DNA of 5,499 bases from Candidatus Peregrinibacteria bacterium (GTDB lineage: Bacteria; Patescibacteriota; Gracilibacteria; UBA1369; LOWO2-01-FULL-3): the NCBI GenBank assembly GCA_016214225.1, contig JACROX010000056.1, positions 1 through 5,499 on the forward strand, read 5' to 3'. Positions 1 through 5,450 of the stretch are shown piece after piece. The position numbers were made by a program, and so were the translations under genes. Position 1 is the stretch's first letter. Each line of letters begins with the position of its first letter. Below the pieces are notes generated by a model. It was not told the origin of the DNA. It did not search any database and saw only the letters and a list, made by a program, of their open reading frames with translations.

Positions 1-51
1 GCTGGTTTTGGTGCTCATAAGACTGCTTTAGTGAATCTGACCGTATGGTAG
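1..51 (+). CDS. possible C-terminal tail of an upstream gene (partial)
   Basis: Frame 1 is open from the window edge to a TAG stop at 49-51 and would encode the 16-residue tail AGFGAHKTALVNLTVW. Its stop overlaps the ATG of the LexA-like gene at 45 by seven bases, the arrangement expected for translationally coupled operon genes. That would also explain why the LexA-like gene has no visible ribosome binding site. The stretch is far too short to recognise a family. Frame 2 is also open up to 29-31 but reads as a leucine/valine run that looks less like a protein end. This is an inference from composition and overlap only. Confidence 0.35.
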   Translation, partial: AGFGAHKTALVNLTVW

Positions 52-740
52 AACAGATAATAGAACAAGTCAATACCTTCTTGACTTCATTCTATCCACA
101 GTATATACTCAGGGTAGGATTAAAAACACTTATGGACAACCTACACCCAGCACAAAAGAAACTGCTGCATCTTCTCAAAGCGAATATGGAGGATCCTCTT
201 ACTATTCGGGAAATGCAGGAGGAATTACGACTTTCCTCTACGAGTCTTGTCTATCATCACATTCAACAGTTAGAAAAAAAGGGCTATTTGAGGCGCAATC
301 CTGTCAATCCACAGGATTATCAAATTTTGGCAGACGAGCCCGAGAAGAAAATCACATATCTCAATATGTATGGTCTTGCTCATTGTGGACCAAAAGGGTC
401 AATTTTGGATGATAACCCGATTGAAAGAGTGCCTATAGCTTCAAAAATTCTTGGGTTCGCTTCTGAAGAGGGATTTATGGTCAAAGCAAAGGGAGACTCA
501 ATGTCACCAAAGATAAATGACAAAGACTTAATTGTTGTGCGTAGAACGAATGATGCTGAGAATGGCAGTATAGTTTTGTGTATAAATGATGGAGAGGCGT
601 TGATTAAAAAAATTCAAAAAGGTAGTCAAATTATTCTTACTTCACTTAATCCAAAATACGAACCGTTTGTTGCGAGTAAAGATTTTAGGATTGAAGGAGT
701 GGTAAGAGGTATATATTCTTATGAATTTTCCAATGCTTAA
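45..740 (+). CDS. LexA-family self-cleaving transcriptional repressor (S24 peptidase)
   Basis: This 231-residue protein combines a LexA-type winged helix-turn-helix (about residues 33-95; IREMQEELRLSSTSLVYHHI and LEKKGYLRR are characteristic) with a C-terminal S24 latent protease domain (about 107-226). The presumed scissile bond is C114-G115 in LAHCGPKG, a Cys-Gly site like that of UmuD where E. coli LexA has Ala-Gly. The nucleophile is S152 in KGDSM and the general base is K188 in GEALIKK; their spacing of 36 is close to the 37 of E. coli LexA. Such repressors block transcription as dimers until RecA filaments on damaged DNA stimulate self-cleavage. About 32 residues precede the usual LexA N-terminus; TTG at 81 (L13) or ATG at 132 (M30) could be the true start, and no Shine-Dalgarno is visible before 45. 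It overlaps the methyltransferase gene by 20 bp, so it probably regulates that operon. Whether it is also the host's global LexA cannot be told, because its operator would lie mostly outside the window. Confidence 0.9.
   Translation: MVEQIIEQVNTFLTSFYPQYILRVGLKTLMDNLHPAQKKLLHLLKANMEDPLTIREMQEELRLSSTSLVYHHIQQLEKKGYLRRNPVNPQDYQILADEPEKKITYLNMYGLAHCGPKGSILDDNPIERVPIASKILGFASEEGFMVKAKGDSMSPKINDKDLIVVRRTNDAENGSIVLCINDGEALIKKIQKGSQIILTSLNPKYEPFVASKDFRIEGVVRGIYSYEFSNA
704..710 (+). promoter_or_regulatory. ribosome binding site of the methyltransferase, inside the LexA-like gene
   Basis: AAGAGGT lies 10 bases before ATG 721 and 22 before the alternative in-frame ATG at 733, within the last codons of the repressor gene. 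The spacing favours 721. It is a modest Shine-Dalgarno match, and translational coupling across the 20-bp overlap is likely to contribute. Confidence 0.5.
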
Positions 741-2301
741 CAATAATATTAATTATTGGAATCAGTTATGCGAGTCGTTTGAAGCGGCATGTGGTGTTAT
801 TGGTGCAAAGAAAATTTTGGAAATGCCTTTTGATATAAACGAATGGGATGGACTTGGAAGTTTTTATGAAAAAAATACGACCAAGCAACATAAATCTAAA
901 TATGGACAATTTTTTACACCAAAGAGCATTGTTGAATATTTGATAAAAAGTACCCACTATAAAAAATCGTACACTGTCGCTGATATATCTTGTGGGAGCG
1001 GTCGTTTCTTGCTTGGAGTAACTGAAAAGTTAGTAGATTCGCGCACAAATTTACAGGACATACAAAATAGAATTTTTGGATTTGATATTGATCCGGTTTT
1101 AACTAGGATTTCTCTAGCAAATATTAGGGGCTATCTTGCAAAAAATGGTTATAGAATGACTTTAGATACAGATTTCAATATTGAGTGTAAGAATTCTTTG
1201 GAAAGTGCAGGTGGATTATTTTCTAAAAAGTACGAATTTGACTGTATTCTTGGTAATCCACCATATTTAAAGGCTTCTCCGAAACAAAATCTTGGTCATC
1301 CAAATTTGTATGCGTCTTTCGTTGAGGCGGGTGTTAATTTTTTAAAAAAGGGTGGAAGTTTAGGTTATATAATTCCTAAAAGTTTTGTTTCTGGTGCGTA
1401 CTTTTCAAAGTTAAGACAAATTTTAACAGAACAAATTTTGACCGAAGAAATAATAACTCTTTACGAAAGAAACGGAGCTTTTTCAGATGTGTTACAAGAA
1501 CAAGTTTTGCTAACTATTCAAAACTCAGAGCCGACAAAAAAAGATGTTACGGTGGGTGTGGCGTTTACGAATGGAAAATTTGAGATAAGCACATTTAAAT
1601 CTCCGTATAATACTGTTTTTTGGGAAGATATAATTTGTATTCCCTCAAATGAGTTTGACATGCGACTTGTCAACAAATGCTTTAAGAATGGGTTTAAAAA
1701 GATTGCTCATGCTGGCTTGCGTGTTTCCACTGGTCAAATAGTACCGTTCAGGATGAAAGAATATTTGACAGAAGAGGACAAAAAAAACTATAGACCAATT
1801 TATTGGTCGCACAATATAGCCGCGCGAAAATTTGAGCCAAATAAAAAGCAGAAAGGCAGACAGCACATGGTGATTGACTGTAAAGAAATTGAAACTGAAA
1901 AATTGTGTGAGCCAGTTTTGGCATTCAAGCGTATTAGTGCTAAAGAACAAGCTCGAAGATTGGAGGGGGCGTTAATCCCAGGGGATTCTCAGGGTTATTT
2001 TTTGGAAAACCATTTGAACTTTATTAAACGAGAACATGAGCAAGCACCATCACTTGAGGTTCTACAAATTTTGTTAAACAGTGCTTTATGGGATCGTTTA
2101 TTTCGACTTATAAATGGGAATACTCAAGTTTCTGCGAAAGAAATTCGGATTTTCCCTAGCCCTCATAATATTGATTTTTTGGAGGAAGCTGCAAAAAATG
2201 CAGCAGATAATGAGCATTTAGAAAAAGCCATCAATGCTGCTTATGGCTTAACGCCAGATGAATCAAATTATGTATTGAGCGGCCAGAATGAAATAATGTG
2301 A
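721..2301 (+). CDS. Type II N6-adenine DNA methyltransferase, BsuBI/PstI-type
   Basis: This 526-residue enzyme transfers a methyl group from S-adenosylmethionine to adenine N6 in a target site. The motifs run in gamma-class order: motif X GQFFTP (62-67), SAM-binding motif I ADISCGSGRFL (87-97), motif II FGFDIDP (119-125) and catalytic motif IV ILGNPPY (176-182, with N179-Y182 the NPPY core). About 290-480 would be the target-recognition region, ending in NGNTQVSAKEIR (466-477), a signature of PstI/BsuBI-like methylases. The length is close to those enzymes (about 500), and all catalytic motifs are intact. The first four codons duplicate the end of the LexA-like gene; ATG 733 is a possible later start. 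The gene converges with a BsuBI/PstI-type endonuclease and overlaps its 3' end by 34 bp, which supports a Type II pair. Family members often recognise CTGCAG; specificity here is inferred only. With the partner endonuclease broken, it probably works as a solitary methylase. Confidence 0.92.
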   Translation: MNFPMLNNNINYWNQLCESFEAACGVIGAKKILEMPFDINEWDGLGSFYEKNTTKQHKSKYGQFFTPKSIVEYLIKSTHYKKSYTVADISCGSGRFLLGVTEKLVDSRTNLQDIQNRIFGFDIDPVLTRISLANIRGYLAKNGYRMTLDTDFNIECKNSLESAGGLFSKKYEFDCILGNPPYLKASPKQNLGHPNLYASFVEAGVNFLKKGGSLGYIIPKSFVSGAYFSKLRQILTEQILTEEIITLYERNGAFSDVLQEQVLLTIQNSEPTKKDVTVGVAFTNGKFEISTFKSPYNTVFWEDIICIPSNEFDMRLVNKCFKNGFKKIAHAGLRVSTGQIVPFRMKEYLTEEDKKNYRPIYWSHNIAARKFEPNKKQKGRQHMVIDCKEIETEKLCEPVLAFKRISAKEQARRLEGALIPGDSQGYFLENHLNFIKREHEQAPSLEVLQILLNSALWDRLFRLINGNTQVSAKEIRIFPSPHNIDFLEEAAKNAADNEHLEKAINAAYGLTPDESNYVLSGQNEIM

Positions 2302-3195
2302 GGTACTTTGTTGAGTATCCATGCTTCAGTGCCATTTGAAATAGTTTCACTGAATTTGCGAAATACTTTTCTGTCCATGAAGACGCTGACGTAGCGTCTT
2401 CTGATTCCAGTTTGAACGGGAAATAACTCATCGAGTTCTTTTTTACGCAGGTCATTTATTTCGCCAGCTGAGGCAATAGATTCAATGAAAAATAGAGTTT
2501 TAGACTTTGAACCGTACGCCACAACATCCGGCATATGTTTATGTACATCGAAACCCATGCCTAAAAAATCTTTTAAAGAATCTGCAATATGTAAAGATTT
2601 ATCGTCCGTGTCTGAGAAATATAATATTTCAAATTGTCCTTCGATTGCAGGCAAAAATTTTTCTACCGCAATTTTTGACAAATAGTTATGCGGCGAAGGG
2701 TGTATTTGATAATGAAATTGAGCAAAAGTAACTTTTAGCGACTTATCTCGTCTCCAATTATCAGTTTTCGTATCAGCGGAATACTTCTTTTTCCACGCAT
2801 TTATCAATTTTGTTTTTTCTTTACCCTTTGTCACTAAGATTTTCAAAAACTCCTGATTTAGGATGTAGTTTGTTTTTGCTGAATTTGTTGGTCTTCCCGG
2901 ATCGTCGTGATTTCTGATGACTATACCTGCATCTACTTAACTTCCGTAAGCTCTCCCGAGTATTTTCCGCGTAATTTGTTCCACCAGCTCTACAAAAGTC
3001 CAAGATATCTCTAATACTTGCCCCCTCAGCCAGAGAGTCGAATCCGGCCTTTGTCTGCTGTGGCTTGTGGTCTTGTAACGCCAAAATTGACCAACAAGTT
3101 AAGTCGGTATTTTGTCTGTTATCAAAGTTGATGGCTTCTAAAAGAAGTTTCACCTCATCAAGTTTTTTTCTGTATTTTTTTGAGACTTCTGGCAT
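2268..3195 (-). pseudogene. BsuBI/PstI-family restriction endonuclease, frame-disrupted
   Basis: Two minus-strand frames together spell one endonuclease of about 309 residues, near the 316 of BsuBI. The first, from ATG 3195, encodes the winged-helix N-domain (LLEAINFDNRQNTDL; ILALQDHKP; NYAENTRESLRKLSR). After residue 88 (codon 2934-2932) homology jumps to another frame starting at 2933: DAGIVIRNHDDPGRPTNSAK, then TNYILNQEFLKILVTKG and the C-terminal nuclease domain. The nuclease core is PDVV (2531-2520) followed by FFIESIASAGEI, a PD-(D/E)xK variant, with the family's R..EL and a terminal AWILNKVPHIISF. A TAA at 2939-2937 closes the second frame just upstream of the jump. Family members normally have a segment like HQF(V/I/L) before DAG, which is absent here, so I infer loss of about 14 nt. 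The intact reading frame after 2933 suggests recent inactivation. A separate protein from TTG 2846 would lack the N-domain. The gene lies 37 bp downstream of the DUF4268 gene on the same strand. Confidence 0.85.
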
Positions 3196-3232
3196 ATGAG
3201 CAAATCAATTTATGGTTATTGTACCGCAAAAC

Positions 3233-4174
3233 CTATTTTTTAAATTCTCTGAAGTACTTACCAAATACTTTTTGAAACAAAACTGTTTTTTCATAAAGCC
3301 AAGCAAAAGATTCTTCGGCTTTGTTTTGGTCGAAAATGCCCGATACTCCTTTCTTGATTTTTATACGGGAAGCGACGGCGGCATCCACCCATTCAATTGA
3401 CTCACCAATTTCTTTTTCAATTTCTTCTTTTCGCGCTCGTAAAGAATTAAAAAGATCTTTACTGCGACTTATATATATTTCACACCCAATCAAGTTCTCT
3501 CGAGAATTTAGTGTCAGAGCAACATGGCCGTCAGAACTTCCCATACTTACGTCATACCAATATTGTGGACGCGGTGTTTGTAGGCGTATTTGAGTGTCAA
3601 TTTCGCGTACATAAATTTTAAATTTCGTCCAAAATTCAAGCTGTTGCAGTTTTGTATCGGTTAGCTCGCCATTAGATGGGCTTGTTTTAATTGCTTTTGC
3701 CCATTCATTTGGACTAACCATGATTTCGAACTTTGGAGCTGGATTTGAGCCTTCGATTTGCCAAAGTTCAATTTTTATCAAAAAGAAGCCGATATTTTCG
3801 TCTGTGTGTTCGTTAAGCCAATCAATCGCTTTTTGGTGTTCGTCGCGAACATCTTTAACAATCCAAATAATTATTTCCGCGTCATATCCTGACGCATAAG
3901 TAATAATTTTTCCTAAATGATCGTGGTTCGTATCTTCAAGCTGATTTTCAATGATAATTTTTCGTCCAGATGCTTCTTCTTCGGCAAGAATATCAACGCT
4001 AAATCTCCCGACGCTCGCTTCGGTTTTAATGAGTTTTATATCAACACCAATCTCTTCGCTTAATGCATCAAGATTTTCCTGTTGAGCTAGCCAGTTTGTA
4101 AAATCAATAGCTTCGTGTCCCCAAACGTCGCGGAGTTCAACTTTATTTAACTTTGATAGTGGTTTTTTATTCAT
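3233..4174 (-). CDS. DUF4268 protein with PD-(D/E)xK-like nuclease core
   Basis: This 313-residue protein resembles DUF4268 proteins, many of which sit in defence or mobile regions. The N-terminal half has a nuclease-like fold signature: GRFSVDILAEE (56-66) followed by the strand KIIIENQLE (72-80), giving D61, E76 and Q78 as a D-x14-E-x-Q version of the PD-(D/E)xK triad, then NHDHLGKIITYASGYDA (83-99), typical of these endonuclease-like domains. The C-terminal half (about 180-310) is the DUF4268 region, with YWYDVSMGSS, GCEIYISRSKDLFNSLR, a charged helix around 248-260, and ESIEWVDAAVASRIKI. It has no signal peptide or membrane segment, so it is expected to be cytoplasmic. The ATG at 4174 fits the family N-terminus, though there is no clear Shine-Dalgarno, only a purine stretch AGAAAA. 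The TAG stop at 3235-3233 lies 37 bp before the endonuclease start, suggesting co-transcription. No reaction has been shown from sequence; DNA cleavage is an inference from the fold signature. Confidence 0.82.
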   Translation of the reverse strand: MNKKPLSKLNKVELRDVWGHEAIDFTNWLAQQENLDALSEEIGVDIKLIKTEASVGRFSVDILAEEEASGRKIIIENQLEDTNHDHLGKIITYASGYDAEIIIWIVKDVRDEHQKAIDWLNEHTDENIGFFLIKIELWQIEGSNPAPKFEIMVSPNEWAKAIKTSPSNGELTDTKLQQLEFWTKFKIYVREIDTQIRLQTPRPQYWYDVSMGSSDGHVALTLNSRENLIGCEIYISRSKDLFNSLRARKEEIEKEIGESIEWVDAAVASRIKIKKGVSGIFDQNKAEESFAWLYEKTVLFQKVFGKYFREFKK

Positions 4175-4191
4175 AGAATTTTCTAGTTGTT

Positions 4192-4197
4192 ATTGTA
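4192..4197 (-). promoter_or_regulatory. possible -10 box of the DUF4268 gene
   Basis: On the minus strand TACAAT ends 17 bases before the ATG at 4174, giving a very short leader of about ten bases. The best partner at 17-bp spacing is TTTCTT, a poor -35 match, so the promoter call rests on the -10 hexamer alone. It would serve the DUF4268 gene and the endonuclease behind it. Confidence 0.25.
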
Positions 4198-4227
4198 TTC
4201 GTTTTTCCCTTGTAAAGAAACCGTTTT

Positions 4228-4242
4228 CGGAGCGTAGCGGAG
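4228..4242. repeat. GAGCG-rich repeat, copy 1
   Basis: CGGAGCGTAGCGGAG here and CGGAGCGATAGCGGAG at 4424-4439 are the same motif with one base inserted. Copy 1 lies in the loop between short inverted arms GTTTTC (4223-4228) and GAAAAC (4242-4247), just upstream of the DUF4268 gene; each arm shares its innermost base with the repeat. The GC-rich purine composition differs from the AT-rich surroundings. The function is unknown; it may be a dispersed intergenic repeat of the genome. Confidence 0.55.
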
Positions 4243-4290
4243 AAAACTCCTTATATCCCCTCTAAAAATAAAGAAAAAGAAATTTGAAAA

Positions 4291-4319
4291 TTTTTTAAAA
4301 CAATTGGGCGATAGCCCAA
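4291..4319 (-). terminator. rho-independent terminator for leftward transcription
   Basis: A perfect 6-bp stem, TTGGGC (4304-4309) and GCCCAA (4314-4319), closes a GATA tetraloop. On the minus strand the stem is followed by TTGTTTT, the layout of an intrinsic terminator. On the plus strand only adenines follow, so it is not a rightward terminator. It would stop transcripts from the insertion-sequence transposase before they enter the DUF4268 gene. Confidence 0.55.
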
Positions 4320-4346
4320 AAAAGAAAAGGAATATTTCAGCTAACG

Positions 4347-4462
4347 TCCATGAATAACTGAAGTTTGGTGGCGGTATAATTTGGAGCGGAGCGACATACC
4401 GCCGCCAAATTTGGGAGAACGAACGGAGCGATAGCGGAGTGAGCGAACCAGTTATTCATTGA
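4347..4462. repeat. nested imperfect palindrome (attC-like or mobile-element end)
   Basis: Outer arms at 4347-4360 and 4449-4462 match in 13 of 14 positions (core ATGAATAACTG against CAGTTATTCAT). Inside, arms at 4364-4377 (TTTGGTGGCGGTAT) and 4396-4409 (ATACCGCCGCCAAA) pair in 13 of 14, with one T-G. Between the inner and outer right arms lies a GAGCG-rich segment (4411-4448) without an equivalent on the left, so the structure is asymmetric. The left border reads GCTAACGTCC and the right border GAACTCATAGC, so the simple sites meant to flank an integron attC are not properly paired. The element sits directly beyond the transposase stop codon and could instead be a remnant of another mobile element or a non-autonomous repeat. 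Confidence 0.7.
4424..4439. repeat. GAGCG-rich repeat, copy 2
   Basis: CGGAGCGATAGCGGAG lies within the unpaired right part of the nested palindrome and matches the copy at 4228-4242 apart from one inserted A. Shorter relatives (GGAGCGGAGCGAC at 4383-4395, GAGTGAGCGAAC at 4437-4448) stand nearby, and the terminator hairpin contains the related string GCGATAGC. Confidence 0.55.
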
Positions 4463-4464
4463 AC

Positions 4465-4977
4465 TCATAGCGAGTTTCCCCCAAAAAACACCCTAAGATT
4501 CATTACACTGTAGGCAAGATACTTGAAACCGTTGTGTGTTGATTCAAGTTTCTCATACCGTATCGTGAGCTTCCTGTAGGTGTCTTGCCAAGCAAAAGTC
4601 CTTTCAATAATAAATCGTTTCTTGTAGATTGGTTCACTAAAATCTTCATACATCATTTTCAGCTTCTTTTCATCTTTTGTGCCTCTTCTGTTTGGCTTGA
4701 TGACCGGAATCATACCATGGTAATGGATAAGCCATTTGTTGTATGATGAATCAAACCCCGAATCCAAGGTGAAATATGCTCCGGTTAGATCAAGTCCAAT
4801 GCATTCTGCAAAATCAGTAAGGTTATCAATGCCTTCAGGAAGAAGTATGCTATCATGTTCATTAACAGGTCTGACGACTAATGGAGCAATCACAAATCCG
4901 TGATTATCCGCTATCGTAAGCTCTTTTAAGCCTTTCTGATGCTTGTGTCCCGAGTACCCAATACCATCCCCCCTTTT
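4465..4977 (-). CDS. IS5-family transposase, frame B (C-terminal part of DDE domain)
   Basis: This frame opens at 4977, directly after a TAA at 4980-4978, and has no good start of its own at its upstream end, so it is expected to be made by fusion to frame A. It begins at the A6G6 run and continues DGIGYSGHKHQKG, the normal continuation of this transposase family after AKKGG. It carries the second catalytic aspartate in FTLDSGFDSS (D194 of the fused protein) and the catalytic glutamate in FIIERTFAWQD (E247), followed by the usual RYEKLESTHNGFKYLAYSV helix region. It ends in TGA at 4467-4465. GTG at 4893 is an internal candidate start, but a product from there would lack the first aspartate. 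Confidence 0.82.
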   Translation of the reverse strand, partial: KRGDGIGYSGHKHQKGLKELTIADNHGFVIAPLVVRPVNEHDSILLPEGIDNLTDFAECIGLDLTGAYFTLDSGFDSSYNKWLIHYHGMIPVIKPNRRGTKDEKKLKMMYEDFSEPIYKKRFIIERTFAWQDTYRKLTIRYEKLESTHNGFKYLAYSVMNLRVFFGGNSL

Positions 4978-5342
4978 TTAGCAGTGGTATTGCTACCATC
5001 ACCATGGAGTATTGAAAGATCGAGCTTGTTCTTTTTAAATAATTCCATAATCGAGGTTTCAAACAGATTTCGGTAACTGCCGTTTTTACTCCACCGATTG
5101 TGCCATTTGTACACATTTGTCCAGTGAATTTCATTGTGGTAGGTTCGTAATTGATTCCACTGAATTCCGGTATGGAGCACATACAGAATGTAATTGAAAA
5201 TTTTACAACGGGAAATCTTTTGCTTTGGTCCGCTGCGGCTTCGAGATAAATGTGGATCAATATACGTTTTAAAATCTTTCAACCCCACCTTTATTGGTAA
5301 TTTTCGGATAATGACCTCTTGTGGACAAGTTTTGTTGCTCAT
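4926..5342 (-). CDS. IS5-family transposase, frame A (N-terminal DNA-binding part and first catalytic Asp)
   Basis: The first frame runs from ATG 5342 to a TAA at 4928-4926. Residues 20-95 form the N-terminal domain of IS5-type transposases (FNYILYVLHTGIQWNQL, then WTNVYKWHNRW). The first catalytic aspartate is D115 in ILHGDGSNTTAKKGG. After G125 the frame drifts into about 14 unrelated residues and stops, whereas the adjacent frame continues the family sequence, so a -1 shift at the A6G6 run (4979-4968) is needed for an active 292-residue enzyme. A TTG at 5354 would add four residues. No Shine-Dalgarno is visible before either start. Without the shift the product would be a DNA-binding fragment that could act as an inhibitor, as known for other insertion sequences with two frames; that role is inferred. 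Confidence 0.82.
   Translation of the reverse strand: MSNKTCPQEVIIRKLPIKVGLKDFKTYIDPHLSRSRSGPKQKISRCKIFNYILYVLHTGIQWNQLRTYHNEIHWTNVYKWHNRWSKNGSYRNLFETSIMELFKKNKLDLSILHGDGSNTTAKKGGMVLGTRDTSIRKA
4968..4979 (-). other. A6G6 run, presumed site of -1 frameshifting in the transposase
   Basis: On the minus strand the 0-frame codons are GCT AAA AAA GGG GGG ATG; the family sequence resumes as GAT GGT ATT in the -1 frame, whose first base is the last G of the run. The overlap of the two frames is only 52 bases and the run lies at its very start. Ribosomal slippage or RNA polymerase stuttering on the homopolymers could supply the fused enzyme. A one-base indel in the run, real or from sequencing, is the alternative. 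Confidence 0.6.
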
Positions 5343-5396
5343 ACGATTGTGCAAAAATGATAGATAAAATTGTTAACGCACTTTATCCTCATTTTA

Positions 5397-5408
5397 GCAC
5401 AATTGTGC
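5397..5408. promoter_or_regulatory. 12-bp perfect palindrome, operator candidate before typA
   Basis: GCACAATTGTGC is a perfect palindrome in the 109 bp between the transposase start and the typA start. A half-site ATTGTGC recurs at 5346-5352, and TAACGCACT occurs at 5374-5382 and 5412-5420, giving two ATTGTGC...TAACGCACT modules, the second compact. This is consistent with a dimeric repressor site; no regulator can be assigned from the window. Confidence 0.35.
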
Positions 5409-5437
5409 GAGTAACGCACTATGAATTCATTAGATTT

Positions 5438-5442
5438 GAGGA
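5438..5442 (+). promoter_or_regulatory. ribosome binding site of typA
   Basis: GAGGA is placed 8 bases before ATG 5451 and decides between that start and the in-frame ATG at 5421, which would add ten residues and has no Shine-Dalgarno. It is the best ribosome binding site in the window. Confidence 0.7.
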
Positions 5443-5450
5443 TACATCGT

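Larger units (their letters stand above)
4465..5342 (-). mobile_element. IS5-family insertion sequence (coding extent; ends not resolved)
   Basis: The minus strand carries a complete-length IS5-family transposase in two overlapping frames (see the two coding entries), which together give 292 residues if one base is re-read at the A6G6 run. I compared inward sequence on both sides of the coding region and found no convincing terminal inverted repeats or target duplication, so only the coding extent is given. The element lies between the defence cluster and typA and is read away from typA. Undisrupted catalytic residues suggest it was mobile recently or still is. Confidence 0.75.
5384..5444 (+). 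promoter_or_regulatory. structured leader of typA with possible anti-Shine-Dalgarno stem
   Basis: TATCCTCA (5384-5391) is the exact reverse complement of TGAGGATA (5437-5444), which contains the typA ribosome binding site. The 45-base loop holds two mutually exclusive small hairpins: GCAC/GTGC (5397-5400 with 5405-5408) and GTGCG/CGCAC (5405-5409 with 5415-5419). If transcription starts upstream of 5384, the 8-bp stem could hide the ribosome binding site. The pairing is seen in the sequence; regulation is inferred. Confidence 0.4.

Noticed and set aside
1..44. LexA operator in front of the repressor gene
   Set aside because: Only 44 bases are available and they contain no clear palindrome; the operon promoter may lie upstream of the window.
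1645..1950. A 101-residue minus-strand frame inside the methyltransferase
   Set aside because: The plus-strand gene has continuous family motifs across this region; this frame is a cysteine/phenylalanine-rich shadow.
2268..2846. A free-standing 192-residue endonuclease starting at TTG 2846
   Set aside because: Recognisable family sequence continues upstream in the same frame to 2933 and then in another frame to 3195, so this is the 3' part of one broken gene.
3321..3593. A 90-residue plus-strand frame inside the DUF4268 gene
   Set aside because: It lies opposite well-conserved DUF4268 sequence and shows no family features or ribosome binding site.
4904..5260. A 118-residue reading frame on the minus strand
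   Set aside because: It runs antiphase to the transposase frame, has no recognisable domain, and the overlapping frame has clear IS5-type motifs.
4440..5420. Terminal inverted repeats and target duplication of the insertion sequence
   Set aside because: Inward-reading sequences on the two sides gave only scattered short matches by eye, not a convincing repeat.
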